The notes: generated from the sequence alone by a model not told the origin. Numbered from the stretch's first letter, positions 23,027 through 35,514 are shown. The stretch is DNA of 64,000 bases from Spirometra erinaceieuropaei (GCA_902702965.1 CACRXP010000067.1:1452359-1516358), one strand, 5' to 3'. Program-made: numbers and translations.

Positions 23027-23215
23027 TTGGGGGGGGGGGAGGGGGAATTAGAGTTAGGGCTAGTGTTAAGGTTAGAGTAAGTGTTAGGCTTGAGTGGGTT
23101 AGGATTAGGATGGGGTTTATGCAATATAATGTTAGGAATATGGCTGAGGAGGAGGTAAGTATTGGGGATGGGGTTAGTGTTAGTGATAGGGTTGGGATCG
23201 GGATAAAAACGCCCC
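23027..23215 (+). repeat. Degenerate TTAGGG-like tract after a poly-G run
   Basis: G-runs (23027-23045) are followed by about 170 bp of gttagg, gttagtg, gattagg and similar hexamer-like units with many changes. It is interstitial, not a telomere. A related shorter tract is at about 36760-36840. Confidence 0.75.
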
Positions 23216-24544
23216 GAAGAATTCATTGCGAGGGCATCTGTAGTATTGGGGCCGCGGACGGGTAGGGAGGAGGAGTATTACCGTGTCCTATGCATATTTT
23301 TATACGCAAATTTTGCTACTGACTTTAAGTAAGTCCCATGAAATCCAAAAATACATTTATTGTTGTGTCTTTCATGACCCCGTCCCATCAACTTTACATG
23401 GTTTGCGTATCAAACCGTATGTTTGAATAGCAGACTGCATATTAGCCCTTTGATGCTTTGCCGCGCAAACAACAGTATCAACGTCTCAAAGTCCTCACAT
23501 TTACGAGGTCTTCTCAACTGACCGTCCATGAATCCAGTCCCACAGCGCGAGAGGACGGAAGCGACATTCGTTGATTCCGTGATGCTTGCTGAAACTGCGC
23601 CGTAAAAACAGCTGTGTTGACCAGGTTGTTGAGTATCCTCTCCAGAGTGGCCTAATGCCAAACAGTAAAAAATCCCTCTTTGAGACGTTAGAAAGAAAAT
23701 ATTCTTCATTTACAGCTTTTCTTATTTTGCTTCCAAAACCCTCATCCCCGTATTAGGTCGAAGATGTTTTCTGGCGGCGCCTCATATCTGCACTTAATGA
23801 CTACAACCCGATTCGTTTGACAAGACATTTTTTGTTCGTTTATGGACAGCTGAATCCTTTCATCTTTTGTTTTAATTTTCAATGTAACTTTTACACGCAG
23901 AAAGTTACGTTTCATCCCACAGAAGTGACGCTTTCTGAGCCTACTGTGTTTGAAGTCTCTCGCTACGGAAGTCCGACCGGTTGTCTACTGCGACAGTTAG
24001 AACACCTCGTTGCTGGACTCTGGGTGGCAACTGTGCGGGTGTGTGATGCGGAGAAGTTAGGCGTTGGAACGAGGAGGTTTGAAAGAGGCACCCGCTTCCA
24101 TTTTTAGCCCAATATCGACGATACACACACATCTGCCTTTACAAATCATTAAACAGTTGCACCGGTTTCGCCTCTGCTCCCGCGAAATTCTCGTCTACTT
24201 ACCTATAAGGCGATTTTTGACAACTGTTGAGGAGAAGTTCTTCACGGCGTCGAAATTTTGCCTCCGCATCATAAGTTGCGATAAGGGAGGTGTAGGAATG
24301 ATCTTACTGACCAGTTGAGGTAGATGACGCAATAAAGGAAAGGTGGTGACCAAATACAAGGTGATCATTTTGGGGTCACTTAGAATGTCGTGTACTTCAC
24401 ATATTAGCTGAATACGGTCAGCAGCGGACTCACTGATGAGCCGAACCCCTCAGAAATTAGTCGTGCAGAGCCAATATTCCGGCTATGAATATGTTTCTTA
24501 CCAGCCGCCTGTAAAAACCACATTCGGAAAAATTGTTGGCAAGG
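23216..24544. other. Intergenic, nothing recognised
   Basis: No supported gene, repeat or RNA. Confidence 0.35.
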
Positions 24545-24840
24545 TGTGGTTTGGTAGCCGCACATGGTGGACACAATACTGTTGGGGTTGGTGTTAAGGG
24601 TTAGGGCTAGGAGTTAGGATCAGGGGTTATGTTTGGGGGTTAGGTCTAGGGACTAGCACAACTATTTCTCAGCCACTTTAGGTACAACCGCGCATTCCCC
24701 ATAACTTTTCTTTTGCATACAGCAACTTGACTTTGTCGCCTGTGCGTTCCTAGGCTCCACCTTTAAAAACCCCATTACCACCGGTCCCGTATTAGAGGTG
24801 AATGAGGTTTGTTTACTTCAGGTGGGGCTACCAAACCACA
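24545..24840. mobile_element. 296-bp MITE with perfect 15-bp terminal inverted repeats
   Basis: TGTGGTTTGGTAGCC at the left (24545-24559) is exactly inverted at the right (24826-24840), and similarity continues inward with scattered mismatches. The interior has a TTAGGG-like run, then the cgcgcattcccca, TTTAAAAACCCC and cccgtattagaggtg modules shared with 13495-13760, 14535-14750 and both ends of the inverted copy at 47045-49315. No clear target duplication was seen. Confidence 0.75.
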
Positions 24841-24869
24841 TCCGACAAAATTACTGCTTGAGTGACTTG

Positions 24870-25645
24870 CATTTTCCCGCCGATTTTCGATCCCCTTATT
24901 AATTCAGATATAATTTGCACAAAACATCCTTTTTGTACTCCCATGTTACAAGATTACGTCATATTTAAATTTCGTACTTGAACAAAGAGTATTTGCCGAT
25001 CTCGAAAACCGTGTATTTATGAGACTGTTTAAGACCGTGAGATGCTAGTTCATATAACATCATGTCTGCGCATTTATTAATTCACGACATGGTCCACATC
25101 GATTGCAGCATTGAAAAGCCTTTGCGCATGTGAAACAGCCGGTGAGGTCCCATATTATTCTGGATTTGAGAAAAGTATTCTTAGCCGTTTCTTCAGGTGG
25201 TATTTGCTGCCAAATACCTTTTATGCCTGTTTGCTATGGAATATGCCTTTATTTATTATTAAATTATCGAAAATCGACGTGAAAAAATTCATACAATCAA
25301 AATCCTTTTTTAGCTAGTGGGATTTTTGTGGAAGACCGGAATGAAGCTCACCCAAATGCCGACCTCCCTAGGGTGACTAATTTATATTTGAATATAGTAG
25401 GTCATCAGAAATCACTGGAAGAGTCATACGACTTAAATGGTAAATATTTATTGAGTGGAAATTTTATAGGCCACCGGAAATACGTGCCTTTAAAAGCAGG
25501 CATCCTGTCGTGCCTAAAATATCTTGAGATTACACTGTAAGATAGTCAGTCTTCTAAACCAATAAAGTAATTTCTTCAAATCGTAAATACATTTCAGAAT
25601 TGTAATTAACACTTTGCGAGATCGGCTAGCCAGTGTATCAGCCAA
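24870..25645. mobile_element. Highly diverged palindromic element (family A/B relative)
   Basis: The left arm has ttgcattttcccgccgattttc and the centre has agaccgtgagatgc and cacgacatggtccacatcg. The right arm ends with gcctttaaaagcaggcatcc, gtaaatacatttcagaattg and gcgagatcgg. Order and spacing are those of family A, but substitutions are many and the termini have lost the CAGTG signature. Confidence 0.6.
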
Positions 25646-28344
25646 ACACAATAAAGAAAAAGTACTTTCTTACGCGGAGTATATTCAAGTAATTGTTACT
25701 CATTGAGAAAAGTTGACGATTTTGGACGAGCATCGGCGTTAATTAGTGCCCTAGACTATATACGCGCATTAGTGCGAGCGTGTCTAGTAGAGCGTACTAG
25801 TCTAAATGGGAAGAGTTCGCAATAACAACCGTCATCAACTTGGCTCTTGCCTTTTCAGACCACGTAAATCTGATGAGGCAACATATGGATAAACAAACTA
25901 TTTTTAGGAAAAACAGTTTTTCCCTTTTTAAAAGTGAGGATTTGCAAATCGGTGATTTGTGCTCTGAATAACAGCAACAACAGACATATGCTTGTATTCC
26001 GTAAGCTACTGATAAAAAAACCCACCGATAGCCGTGTTGTCTACTTATATCTTACAACACTTAACTCATGACATATGCCTAAAATCACTAGTCAGTCAGA
26101 AAACAGTAAAAATGCATCCACAAAACAGCGAATTAATAATGAGCGGTCTTCATCTGGATGAAAACGCAAAATAAATACAAGAAGTACTGTTCCGTTGGTT
26201 AGAAATATCAATTTCCCCAGGAACAGCTGAAATGTCGAAGGCGCCATAAGCCATGTTAAGTAAGCACACTTCAATTTTAGAAGTACATATAGGCTGTATA
26301 GTTAGACAACTGAGTAAATAGGATAGAATAAACACAATATAGCTTACAGACGTCAGGCATCTGAAATAACTGTTTTCCAGGAATCAGTTCTGTCTCTTCT
26401 GAGAGTGCGCCTCGAAAACGTGATGTCCCTTTTTCGCCTCTGCAGTGATCGAAGTAAAAAGAACGTAGTTTGATTTCACCGAGAGAGGTATCCAAGAAAT
26501 GAAAATTTTCTGTGATTTTTGGTGACAGTAGAGTCCGCTGAACTGCCGGATGTCCTTGAATTGCCAGCGATTATCTTTTTGTTTTCAGTGTTCCCAATCG
26601 ACCGCTCAAAAGGGTAGATACTGTACTTTTTGACTAAAAAACTTACAAAATAATTCATTTCTTGAAGATCTTTACTCAGTTAGCGCGTTCATGAACATTC
26701 TTCCTCATGAGGGTGGCATTTGCGGCCATATGTGCAGACTCGGAAAACACGAAAACCCATCACCGACACAAATGGACGTCCGCAACGAAGGTCTGATTTG
26801 CAAATGCTTCTGATTAATTGAAACCCCTCTAAACAGCGATAGCTGATGTCCACGGGCTTTATGTTCGTTTCACGGTAAAATTAAGAAAATAAACTGCAAA
26901 GTATGATCAACTTTTCACTTTCCCAAAATATGGTAATAATTTTTGCTTTGCAAATCGGAGATATTTTTACCATGCTGTCTTGTCTAGTTTCCGAGAAATC
27001 TAATGTGCAAATTGGGAGTAAATCCTTCAGAACAAAACTCCGTTCGAAAATAGGTATGCAAAAGTTCGAGCTGGAATTCATCATTTTCTGCGGAAGAACC
27101 CAGTAATATTCATAAACTGTCAACAGGCAGTTAGTAATACACAAATACAGTGGGTGATCTAACTCATTAAATGTGTCGAAACTTGCTAATCACTCGCAAC
27201 CCGACACCAATCCATGGACCCAATATGAATGTTAATAAAGCACAACTTTAAGAGAATTAAAAGCATAAAATAAATAATAAAGGCAATTTTGCGTTGTTTA
27301 GAAATGCCAATTTTTTTAGAAAAGCGGAAAATTCCGACAACGTTAAAATGGTTGAAATTTAATAACCTTCGAAAAGTCTTCACATGGCAGAAACAGTGAA
27401 TATAAAGGCCCAACTAGAATAACAGTTAAAAATAATGCTTTATTTATGTATACATTTAAATATCCTTTCGGAATTAGTGAAAGTCCAGGTATGGCGCCTT
27501 GCCAACAGCCTTTGTTCTGAGTATAGATTCCAAAACAGTCTCTCGAGGATTCGTGAATTAATTAGGATGCGCCTCAATAAGAAAAGCAAGAATTTTTTTG
27601 ATTTCGCCGACAGGGACATCGTAGGAACAAATGCTTTATAAGGTAACATGTTGCCGGGTCGAGTAGTGCCAAATAATTTTAAATATTATTGACATCTCTA
27701 GTCGTAAGCATACCACTTTGTGTTTATAAAGCGAAATTTTCTTCCGTTAAATGGATTTGCACTTTCCATTCGTTCAGGAACACGTTGAGTTTCTGATCGG
27801 CCTTGAATCTGGATGAATATTTCGCGGTTTTCATCCAACCACCCAAAAGGAAAGTTTCTGAATTATGTGTCTGTTAAAAACCTTAAAATTAGGTACGTCT
27901 TGGAGGCATTTGTTGAAGTAGCGAGTGTTTAGGCTTTCGTGTTCATTTAGAATGTCATCTGGGTCACATTTGAAACTCATGCAAACAGGAACCCTCATCG
28001 TTAAGCAGAACTGACGTCTACAACGAAAGTCAACGACGCATATGCCTGAGGTCAATTAGAAAACGTTTTCTTATAAATTACCTCTATAAGGAGTGCTTTA
28101 ATAATGCATTCCGTTGACGGATATCTGAGTACTTTAATTTTTTACGGAGTAAAACCAAGAAAAAATTTGACACTTTCGGCCGGTTCTTTCACTTTACTAA
28201 AAAATACTGTTATTTTTCGACCGCAAACGTTATAACATGCCTTTTGGTATTAATTGCTGTCACTTTAACTTTTATGTTTGAATCTAGACTCCGTTCTACG
28301 ATTATGAATGCATGGCAGAATGGCTATATATATATGAGCTGATA
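25646..28344. other. AT-rich gene-poor region with ancient repeats
   Basis: No protein-like frame is found. 26985-27150 resembles 2370-2540. 26500-26640 (gacagtagagtccgctgaac, then cgaccgctcaaaag) resembles 34560-34680. It looks like a layer of old, unclassified elements. Confidence 0.4.
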
Positions 28345-28500
28345 CTGACAAAGACAAGGGAGACCGGAATGGCCATTTCTGGCTTATTAGCCGTCATCAG
28401 ACAGTCATACCCAACCCCAAGTGTGCATCACTTGAGATTCGAACCCGGGATCTTTGGTCATGGAGTTTGACGCTCTACCGATCACAACCGACGGGACAAC
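28345..28500 (-). mobile_element. tRNA-derived SINE (S2), left member of a head-to-head pair
   Basis: On the minus strand ggtagagcgtcaaactcc, gggttcgaatctcaag (box B), tggggttgggtatgactg and ctaataagccagaaatgg repeat the plus-strand copy that starts at 28501 almost exactly. The 5' end differs (ccgttgtcccgtcggttgtg), so only one member keeps the box A region. Confidence 0.85.
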
Positions 28501-28775
28501 GGGCCCGTGGCTCAATGGTAGAGCGTCAAACTCCATGACCAAAGATCCCGGGTTCGAATCTCAAGTGATCCACACTTGGGGTTGGGTATGACTGTCTGAT
28601 GACAACTAATAAGCCAGAAATGGCCATTCCGGTCTCCCTTGTCTTTGTCGGTATCATATCATCTATGTCTACTGCTAGTCGCTGTGCGACTGCCTGCGAG
28701 GGTTCTAGTATGAGCCCCAAGGCACAACGGAACGAGCATGTTCCGTAACCTGATCGGCGAGCGCCCACTGTCATA
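28501..28775 (+). mobile_element. tRNA-derived SINE (S2), right member of the pair
   Basis: Pol III-type promoter boxes are visible: box A in ccgtggctcaatggtagagc and box B in gggttcgaatctc. The tRNA-like head (about 28501-28570) does not close a proper acceptor stem, so it is not a functional tRNA. It is followed by the SINE body and a tail containing gttccgtaacctgatcggcg, also present near 33310, 35960 and 41300. It ends at a (TA)n tract at 28777-28793. Confidence 0.85.
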
Positions 28776-28793
28776 ATATATATATATATATAC

Positions 28794-31190
28794 TGATATT
28801 TTTCTAAAGATGGTAACGTTTTGCTCGTTCCATTTCTGAATTAGGTGTGTGCAGAAGCTAGACTGCACGAAAAGTATTATTTAATATGCTCGTAGCTGAA
28901 AATTACAGTTCGGTGGTGTTCATAAGTTAAAAAGGCAGTTTAGAGATGGCTCTTTTTACGGTTACATATGGTATATCCGCAGATGGCAAAACAATACTGG
29001 TATGTATGCCTGTAAACATGATCGCTGCTTTCGGCGGCATAAAAGCACACCGATTAACAAATTTGAATCTTTGAAGTCGATAAAATATCTGCTTTTTTCA
29101 AAACAATCCGGTTATTCACACACTGTCTCACCTGGATTCTGATGAACGAATAATCAATTTCCAAGTTAAGCAGGTTTGTAAAACTCCCTAGTTTGAATTA
29201 CTCTTCTCCCATAGAAGAATGTAAAAACTTAGTCTAAGACGAAGTCTGACAAGGGAATTTGCACGAATATAAAGAAATGTAGATTTCTGCCCAAACTGGC
29301 GAATATTCGGAGTAATAGAAGCATATTATGCAGGGAAAAAATGGTATTTTTCGCGACGGGATAGAAAAAAATTTTGATGCAAAATATTTATTTACATTGA
29401 AATGATTACCTATATTTCCATAATCGTTTTGATGCGTAAAGTCACATGCTGTAACTTTTATGCAGAATAGATCTTGCGCATAAAGAATTCAGGCAAGACA
29501 CCGGCTGTTAGAGCAATAGTTTCGTATCGACATAGTCACTCCGTGGTGCTTATAAGCCCTGAATGGAGTACACAAATAAGCACGAATGACAAAACGGCTC
29601 TAGTAAATAGCAGAAGAACAATTTTCATGCTTGCGGCATGATCAATATCAGTCAGAGAAGTGCAAACACAGGCAGACTGTCCCAGCCTATTTTCTGGCTT
29701 TCTTTTAAAAGAACCTGAAAAGAAAGTGAACGTTAATGAGTGAAATACTCCCATAAAGCAAATTTTCAAGATGCAGCCTGATAGAGGAGGTTTTTTAATT
29801 GGTCACACCTGTTTTGTGGAGCTCTGTTTATCCTTGACATTTAGGTTTCAAGTTTTCGTGAGCCTAACCTAATGACCCTGTTCGTCATCTACATAGAAAA
29901 GCCGTTCAAGAACTTCCTGTATAGTTAGCAATTTTAAAACTGTCATTTGTTTAAGGTTTTGACGAACACCCACTGCAGGACCCCTTTTTAGACGGTCAGT
30001 TGTGAACATGGAAATCCACAAACTATTCACCTATATTTTTAAGGTCTTCTGAAAAATCGGAGGGTTTCACCGTCGTAAGAAGACACATATCACTGTTACG
30101 AAAGAAAATGGTGTGCATAGGGTTGCAGACGCCATATATATTCGAAAAGTCCTTTTGGTCTAATCTCCTTCGCCAGGAAATCAAACGGAGTCCTCTGTGT
30201 CATATTAAATGGAATTCAAGCATTACAAAAAGAAAAAATAACACAAAATTCTCGTAACAACAGCTGCAAACACAATCGTAAATTAGGCAGTCCAGTGACT
30301 GACGCAGTGCATATGATATTACTTCTTGAAAAAACACGTGCGCCGAAAATAGTCAATATGCGTTTTTTAGACGTTATTTAGCTTCTTCTGTTTTGTTTTC
30401 TCACTTCTCTACGCGAATAAATCTAACATTCTCGTGAGAACTAAGTCAATTCATTCGACGCGAGTATTCGACTTTTCGTCGTTTCCGTTTTTCCTAAGAA
30501 AAAAATGTTATTTCCTAAAAGCGTGATATTTCGTTAAGTACTTCTTTGTTTCCGCATAATTGAAGGCTGTCCATTAATAATCGGACGTTTTGATTGGCCG
30601 GAGATTTTTCGTCGATTTACGCATATTACATGATTGACGTCGCTACTGTAAATTATTTGGTTCGTCGTACTTCTTCGTATTGTTCTGTCAATGCTACTTA
30701 AAAATGATGCCGAGAGAGATTACTGAGGAGAGTAGACATCATGCAGCAATTATGTTTTGCTACAGTTATCCGTGACTAACCGAAGGATCCAAAAGAAACC
30801 CAGTGTGTCTGCGGATATTTCGGAGGGTACTATTTTTTTTAGCTCACGTCAGATTTTTTTATCTACATGGGTGGCCCAATAGGCATAGAATAGACGAAAA
30901 GGTGTAAGGCGGTAATATGCCCTTGCGTTTCGTAAACGCACGATTCACCGGCCCTAACCATTTTACTGACAAATATCAGACTTTAGGTCGAAGGGCTACC
31001 ATATAATTGTGGTAAAGTACGCATTTGTTTAAAGGAATCACATCAACGAAAGTGATTGGACAAAGCGATTCGGCCTATCACACTGCTCGATTAGTTGGGG
31101 GGCAACGCCCCACGAGTTGTTTAGGGTTTTTTGACTGAAGTAGACACTTTCCGTGTGGTTGAGGAACGGTGATGGTGTAACTGCGTGTCG
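28794..31190. other. AT-rich region without recognised genes
   Basis: A minus-strand frame (29536-29769) contains a hydrophobic stretch MKIVLLLFTRAVLSFVLIC that could be a signal peptide or membrane segment, but it has no further support. 29105-29180 resembles 43575-43650 (cacctggattctgatgaac versus cacctgaattccgcacg), again an old repeat. Confidence 0.35.
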
Positions 31191-31194
31191 GTTG

Positions 31195-31655
31195 TGTCCC
31201 CCAAACGGGCCACGAGGTAGATGCGCTGGACCAACAGGGGGGGCATATTGGATTCTGGCATGAGTTATCAAATTGTGCGCCCAATCAAATTCCAACATTT
31301 CGGGGTACGGTGGCAAACCCCCTTGTCGGCAGTCGACGCGCATACTGGATCCCTGCCGTCCCCATTGTTGTTGGTGGTCAAAAACCTGGTCATTTTCTGG
31401 GTAGAGTAAGGAGTGGAGCGCCAAGGTGCAGGCTCGGCCGCGCCATCCAAATGCGTCCCTCCGTCTCCGGTCTTCTTGACCATGTCTTGACACGGAGTCC
31501 AGGTTGGGGAGGAGGAGGAGGGAGTGAGGTAGATTCAACGAAATTCTACATTCACTACAAACTAAATCACGCACAGGTCACCACGTTTGCTTTCCCATGC
31601 TGTGGAGCCCACGGTGGACATCGTCGGCAACTACGATCGAAATATCATGTGTCGG
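31195..31655 (+). mobile_element. Family D, full-length copy
   Basis: It begins cccaaacgggccacgaggtag and continues through ggagcgccaaggtgcaggc, gtcttgacacggagtccagg, gtagattcaacg and ctgtggagcccacggtgg to the tail atcgtcggcaactacgatcg. It is the first of three same-orientation copies (31195, 32335, 32880). Confidence 0.75.
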
Positions 31656-31954
31656 TGAAGATAGCCGGCGCCCTTCCCTCTCTTCCCTCGACCTTCATTC
31701 CCGCTAATCGTCGTAAATTTCTCCTCTCTCTCTCTTACTTTACGTCAGTACCTCCGCACCGGTTGTTGAGGAGGCATGTCTGTGTCCCATGCGGCTCCTC
31801 TGCTGCATGTGTGATCCGAGTCCGAGGCCAATCGCCGTGGCTTGGAAGGTTGCCGACTGGCACCTCAACGCAGCGCACACAGTTTGCCGAGAGTTATTCC
31901 AAGTTTGAATGGAGTAGCGGACTTATGGGCTGAGTGACAAGCGTTTGCGGCTCC

Positions 31955-32290
31955 TTCTGTGACACTCTCACGCATGCGAGAAGTATGTGTGTGTGTGTGT
32001 GTATGGGGGGCCAGGTCGTGCTGTGGCGCGCGCAGGCATGGTCATTCGCCCATGTCAGCCACCGCGCCCATTCCCCACTCCAGTCTGCTGACCGGCCCGG
32101 ACAGCGGCTGGGGTGTGGGGATGGGAAGGGAGAGTGAGGTCGACGACTCAGCGCACTTTCTCCTCACTATAATCAATCTAACGCGCTTGAAGCTATCACG
32201 GTGCGCTAAAAGCCGTGGCTTGGAAGGTTGCCAACTGACGGGGTACCTTGGACCTCCTCCTTGACCGGAGGCGGTCTGAGAGTCAGGCTG
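31955..32290 (+). repeat. GC-rich repeat (family E2) between D copies
   Basis: gccaggtcgtgctg, agagtgaggtcgacgactca and gctaaaagccgtggcttgga match 54120-54340 in order. A (TG)n tract (31985-32003) is included. Confidence 0.55.
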
Positions 32291-32334
32291 CAATGGCTCC
32301 TTTTTAATGTGGCCTTTATGACACTCCTACCACA

Positions 32335-32690
32335 GTGTGGGATCGGAGCCAGGCGTTGGCGGCACGCCTAGATGCGGCTTCGGCCGTGCCAGCCTCCAAA
32401 TCTCTGTTGTGTTGGTTGAAATCCTGGTTATTGCTGTGTGGACCAGGGGGTGTGGTGGAACGCCAAGGTGAGGATCCGTCCGAGCCATCCACCTGCGGCC
32501 TCCCTCGTCTCCGGTCTTCTTGACTCTGTCTTGACACTGGGCCCAGGCGGGGGAGGAGGAGAGAGTGTAGGTAGATGCAGCGCAAGTCTACCCGCACTAT
32601 AAACCCCTGCGCAAGTCACCGTTCCTGCTCCCACCGCTGCTGCAACTGTAGGGCACACGGTGGACATCATCGAAATCGATGGTCGAACTG
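32335..32690 (+). mobile_element. Family D copy 2
   Basis: It has the same block order as 31195-31655 but starts downstream of the gggccac head. The stretch gaggatccgtccgagccatc and the next 60 bp are identical in wording to 39050-39115, making this copy and the one at 38810 the closest pair. Confidence 0.75.
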
Positions 32691-32879
32691 TCGTGTGTGT
32701 GTGCGTGTACTTTATGGGTAGCGCCTCTTAATGGACGATTGATTGGCAACTCAGCTTTGAAGGGTGAGGGCCCAGAAAAATGCAGGACCACGTGTCGCTT
32801 TTGCGGGTTTAAAGGTATATAAGCATCTGAAATGCCAGGATCAACAAAATCGCAGCCTGGTGTGCGCTGGCAGTTCTCT

Positions 32880-33225
32880 GACACCTGGTTCCCTGCCAGT
32901 AGACGCGGGTATGCGCGTCGTGCCCAGTTATCTTCGTCTCCCTGCTGCTGTCGTTGTTGCTGCTGCTGATGGGATGACGTTATTAGTTAAAGTCCTGGTC
33001 ATTTTTTGTGTGGACGGGGGGTTTGGAATGGAGCGCCAAGGTGTGGGATCGCCCGTGCCGTCCACCTGCGTCTTCTTGACCCTGTCTTGACACCGGATCC
33101 AGGTGGGACAGGAGGAGGAAGTGCGGTAGATGCTGTGCGAGTCTTCTCTCACCATAAACTAATTCACACGCAAGTCACTGTGCCTGCTCTCACCTTGCTG
33201 TGGAGCAAACGGTCGACAACGACCA
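32880..33225 (+). mobile_element. Family D copy 3
   Basis: It contains gtgtggacggggggtttgg, ggagcgccaaggtgtgggat, gtcttgacaccggatccagg and gtagatgctgtgcgag, with the tail gtggagcaaacggtcg. Its head is truncated. Confidence 0.75.
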
Positions 33226-33234
33226 TCTAACATC

Positions 33235-33345
33235 TGCCATTATCATGCACCGCTGTGTGGCTGCTGGCTGAGTTCAAGAGAGAGCCCGTAAGGCACAACG
33301 GAACGAGTGAGTTCCGTAAGAACGATCGGTAAGCGCCCCCTACCA
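33235..33345 (+). repeat. S2 SINE tail fragment
   Basis: atgcaccgctgtgtggctgc, ggcacaacggaacgagtgag and aacgatcggtaagcgc match the S2 tails at 35880-35990 and 41230-41325. The tRNA head is absent. Confidence 0.65.
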
Positions 33346-33359
33346 TTGACGATGTAACT

Positions 33360-33610
33360 GTCTGTGTCTGCTCGCCATCCAGACAGGTCACCCCCTTGCT
33401 GTAACTCATTCTCTTTGCACAAATAACCGGTTACTTAAATATCCAGTATTCATCCGTTCTTATCATACATTTCTGGTCGCCATAGTCCTTTTCTACCCTC
33501 TTCGCATGGATGAGTCTAATGGCGCGTAAACAACCCTTATTCATTTCGGTCTTGGGCAGGATTTATTTCCAGTGATTCGCTGACTAGGTGTGAGCTACTT
33601 TCGACGCTAC
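33360..33610 (+). repeat. Microsatellite-less relative of 9960-10460
   Basis: ccatccagacaggtcacccc, cctttttctaccctcttcgc-like wording, gtcttgggcaggatttattt and agtgattcgctgac follow the flanks of the 10111-10355 microsatellite in order, but no CAT tract lies between. Confidence 0.6.
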
Positions 33611-33864
33611 AGGAATATTCTCGTGAATCCGGCTTTTTTCGGGAACTCAGGTAGAATTAGCATGCGAAACAGAGATCTGTTATTCCTTGTCTGCACGTCA
33701 GCAAGTATGTGCAAGTGTTCAACCAGGAGGCGACGTCGAACATGAAATGTGCGCAGATTCGTGGAAAATCACTGATCATTTGGAACCTAGTTAAATGCAT
33801 CTACTAACACTCCTAAAAAGTAGTAAACAACTATCACGAATGGAAGACAATATGCACATCTCAG

Positions 33865-33985
33865 GTTCCTGTTTAAAAGAAGTCGAAGGTACGATCACTG
33901 GGAAGGTTAATTTATTGACCTTAGCCTTCGAACTCTAACTGGAGTTCATCATCAGGGGCTGCTAGAGTGCAGCAACGTGTGAACA
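33865..33985 (-). mobile_element. Solo PLE 3' end
   Basis: On the minus strand tataaatgttcacac, gctgcactctagcagcc, the hammerhead-like segment, gtcaataaattaacc and the terminal cagtgatcgtaccttcgac give the same order as at 19690-19830. No coding part follows. Confidence 0.7.
33922..33955 (-). ncRNA. Hammerhead-like core in solo PLE end
   Basis: On the minus strand CTGATGA is intact. GAACTC and GAGTTC form the stem II arms around a short loop, and GAAG takes the place of GAAA. Stem sequence differs from the 42403 and 43029 copies while pairing is kept, a covariation-like pattern. Confidence 0.5.
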
Positions 33986-35514
33986 TTTATATCTTTGTGT
34001 CGTGTAAACAACGATGAAAGTGCTGAAGGGGACAGTAAGTTGGTTGTAAATCAAAGGCGTTAATAAACGAAAACTTGCTGACCAATCTTGAAATGACCCA
34101 CGGAAAAATTAATAATGAAAACACCAAAAGAGGTTGTGAAAAAAATATCAAACAGGTGGAAAACAGCAATTTTCTTAAGAAGTGCGGATCTACCCAAAGC
34201 TCGAATATTCGCTGCACAGGAACGCACTCACTATATAGAAGCACATGATGAATGTTCGCACAGACATGTCAGTAAATGAAGAAGTACCCTGGCTCAGTAT
34301 ATGTCTTAAATAGCGCTTCTCGATAGTCATCAATGTGAACAGCCTTCATGAATTTGCGTAATATGCAGTATGACGGCCGATTTAATGGTGCTGGAAGCAC
34401 TTGATGTTCGTTTTTGGTTGGTTCCTTGAGTTCGCGGATAGGGACGTCAAAGACATAAACGTTTTCACAAGGTCACTTACCGACAGTCGCTCAATAACTC
34501 AACAAACTGAATGTCATTAGTAAGTGAAATAATAAGTACACCATTTTCCGTGTGTCCAGAGAGATCTTCCTCCCTAAAATTACCATTCAAATTTTGGCGA
34601 CAGTGAGTTCTGTTGAATTTAGCAATTTTAAATTCCAGTGCTCTCTGTCGACCGCTCAAAAATGAGTCATATAGTGAATGTCTATCTAAACCATAAAAAT
34701 AAGACAGTTATTTAGAGTTTCCACCCACATGATAAGTTCTCAGACGTTCTGTTTTTTGACATAGTGATTTAAGCCATGTTTGTAATCTCAAACAGCCACG
34801 AAACCTAATTGTCGGGGAAACGTGGAGTTTCACAGCAAGGGCCTATCGGGATTAGGCTCTTGATTTATCGATAATTCTTCGCTCACATAAATTTCGCTGA
34901 TGTTTCTTAACTGCGTTTAAAGAAAATTCAAAACATTTAGCTAATCTTGTTCACTTATGAACCTTACTGACTGATAACATTAATTCTTCTGCCAATTTTT
35001 TGTTGAAACTTTTGACTTTATGATTTCAAAATAAAGCGTATTCCCCCCTCTCTCTCTCATAACAAACTCAGATGCCATTTGCCACCTGCGCTTGACTTTG
35101 GGCTTTATGCTACGATTTTAAATACAAAACGGACTGGCGGTTTAAACGTTGACAGAATTCGCAAACTGATACTGTTCTGGCGGTTATATTTTTTAAATAA
35201 CTTACGGGTAGAAACCAGAACTCACAAAAAATCAAATGACAGCTTCGCGATATCTGGAAGATTGCCTCTAGATGTTGTTGAGGCTTTATTGGGAATAAAA
35301 CTACAAAGATGTGTAAATGGAAATTTTTGAAAAAGATAAAACTTATTTTCGGATAATAACCCGCTGACTCTTTTGTTTTCCTTATCAGATTAACGCAAAA
35401 TGAATAAAAAATCATGTTCCAAAGTGGCGACGGTCCTTTCGCTGAACCCTTTTCATTTAAAATAATGCCATTTATAGAAGAAACACGTACGACTGCTGAA
35501 TAACATTACCATCC
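33986..35514. other. AT-rich intergenic, no recognised gene
   Basis: Only short frames. 34560-34680 resembles 26500-26640. A CT-rich tract lies at 35046-35060. Confidence 0.35.

Noticed and set aside
29536..29769. Signal-peptide-like exon
   Set aside because: A hydrophobic stretch is present but there is no exon structure or family. A chance AT-rich hydrophobic frame is as likely.
31038..31574. 178-codon minus-strand open frame
   Set aside because: It runs through a family D repeat. Other D copies do not keep this frame, and the composition is not protein-like.
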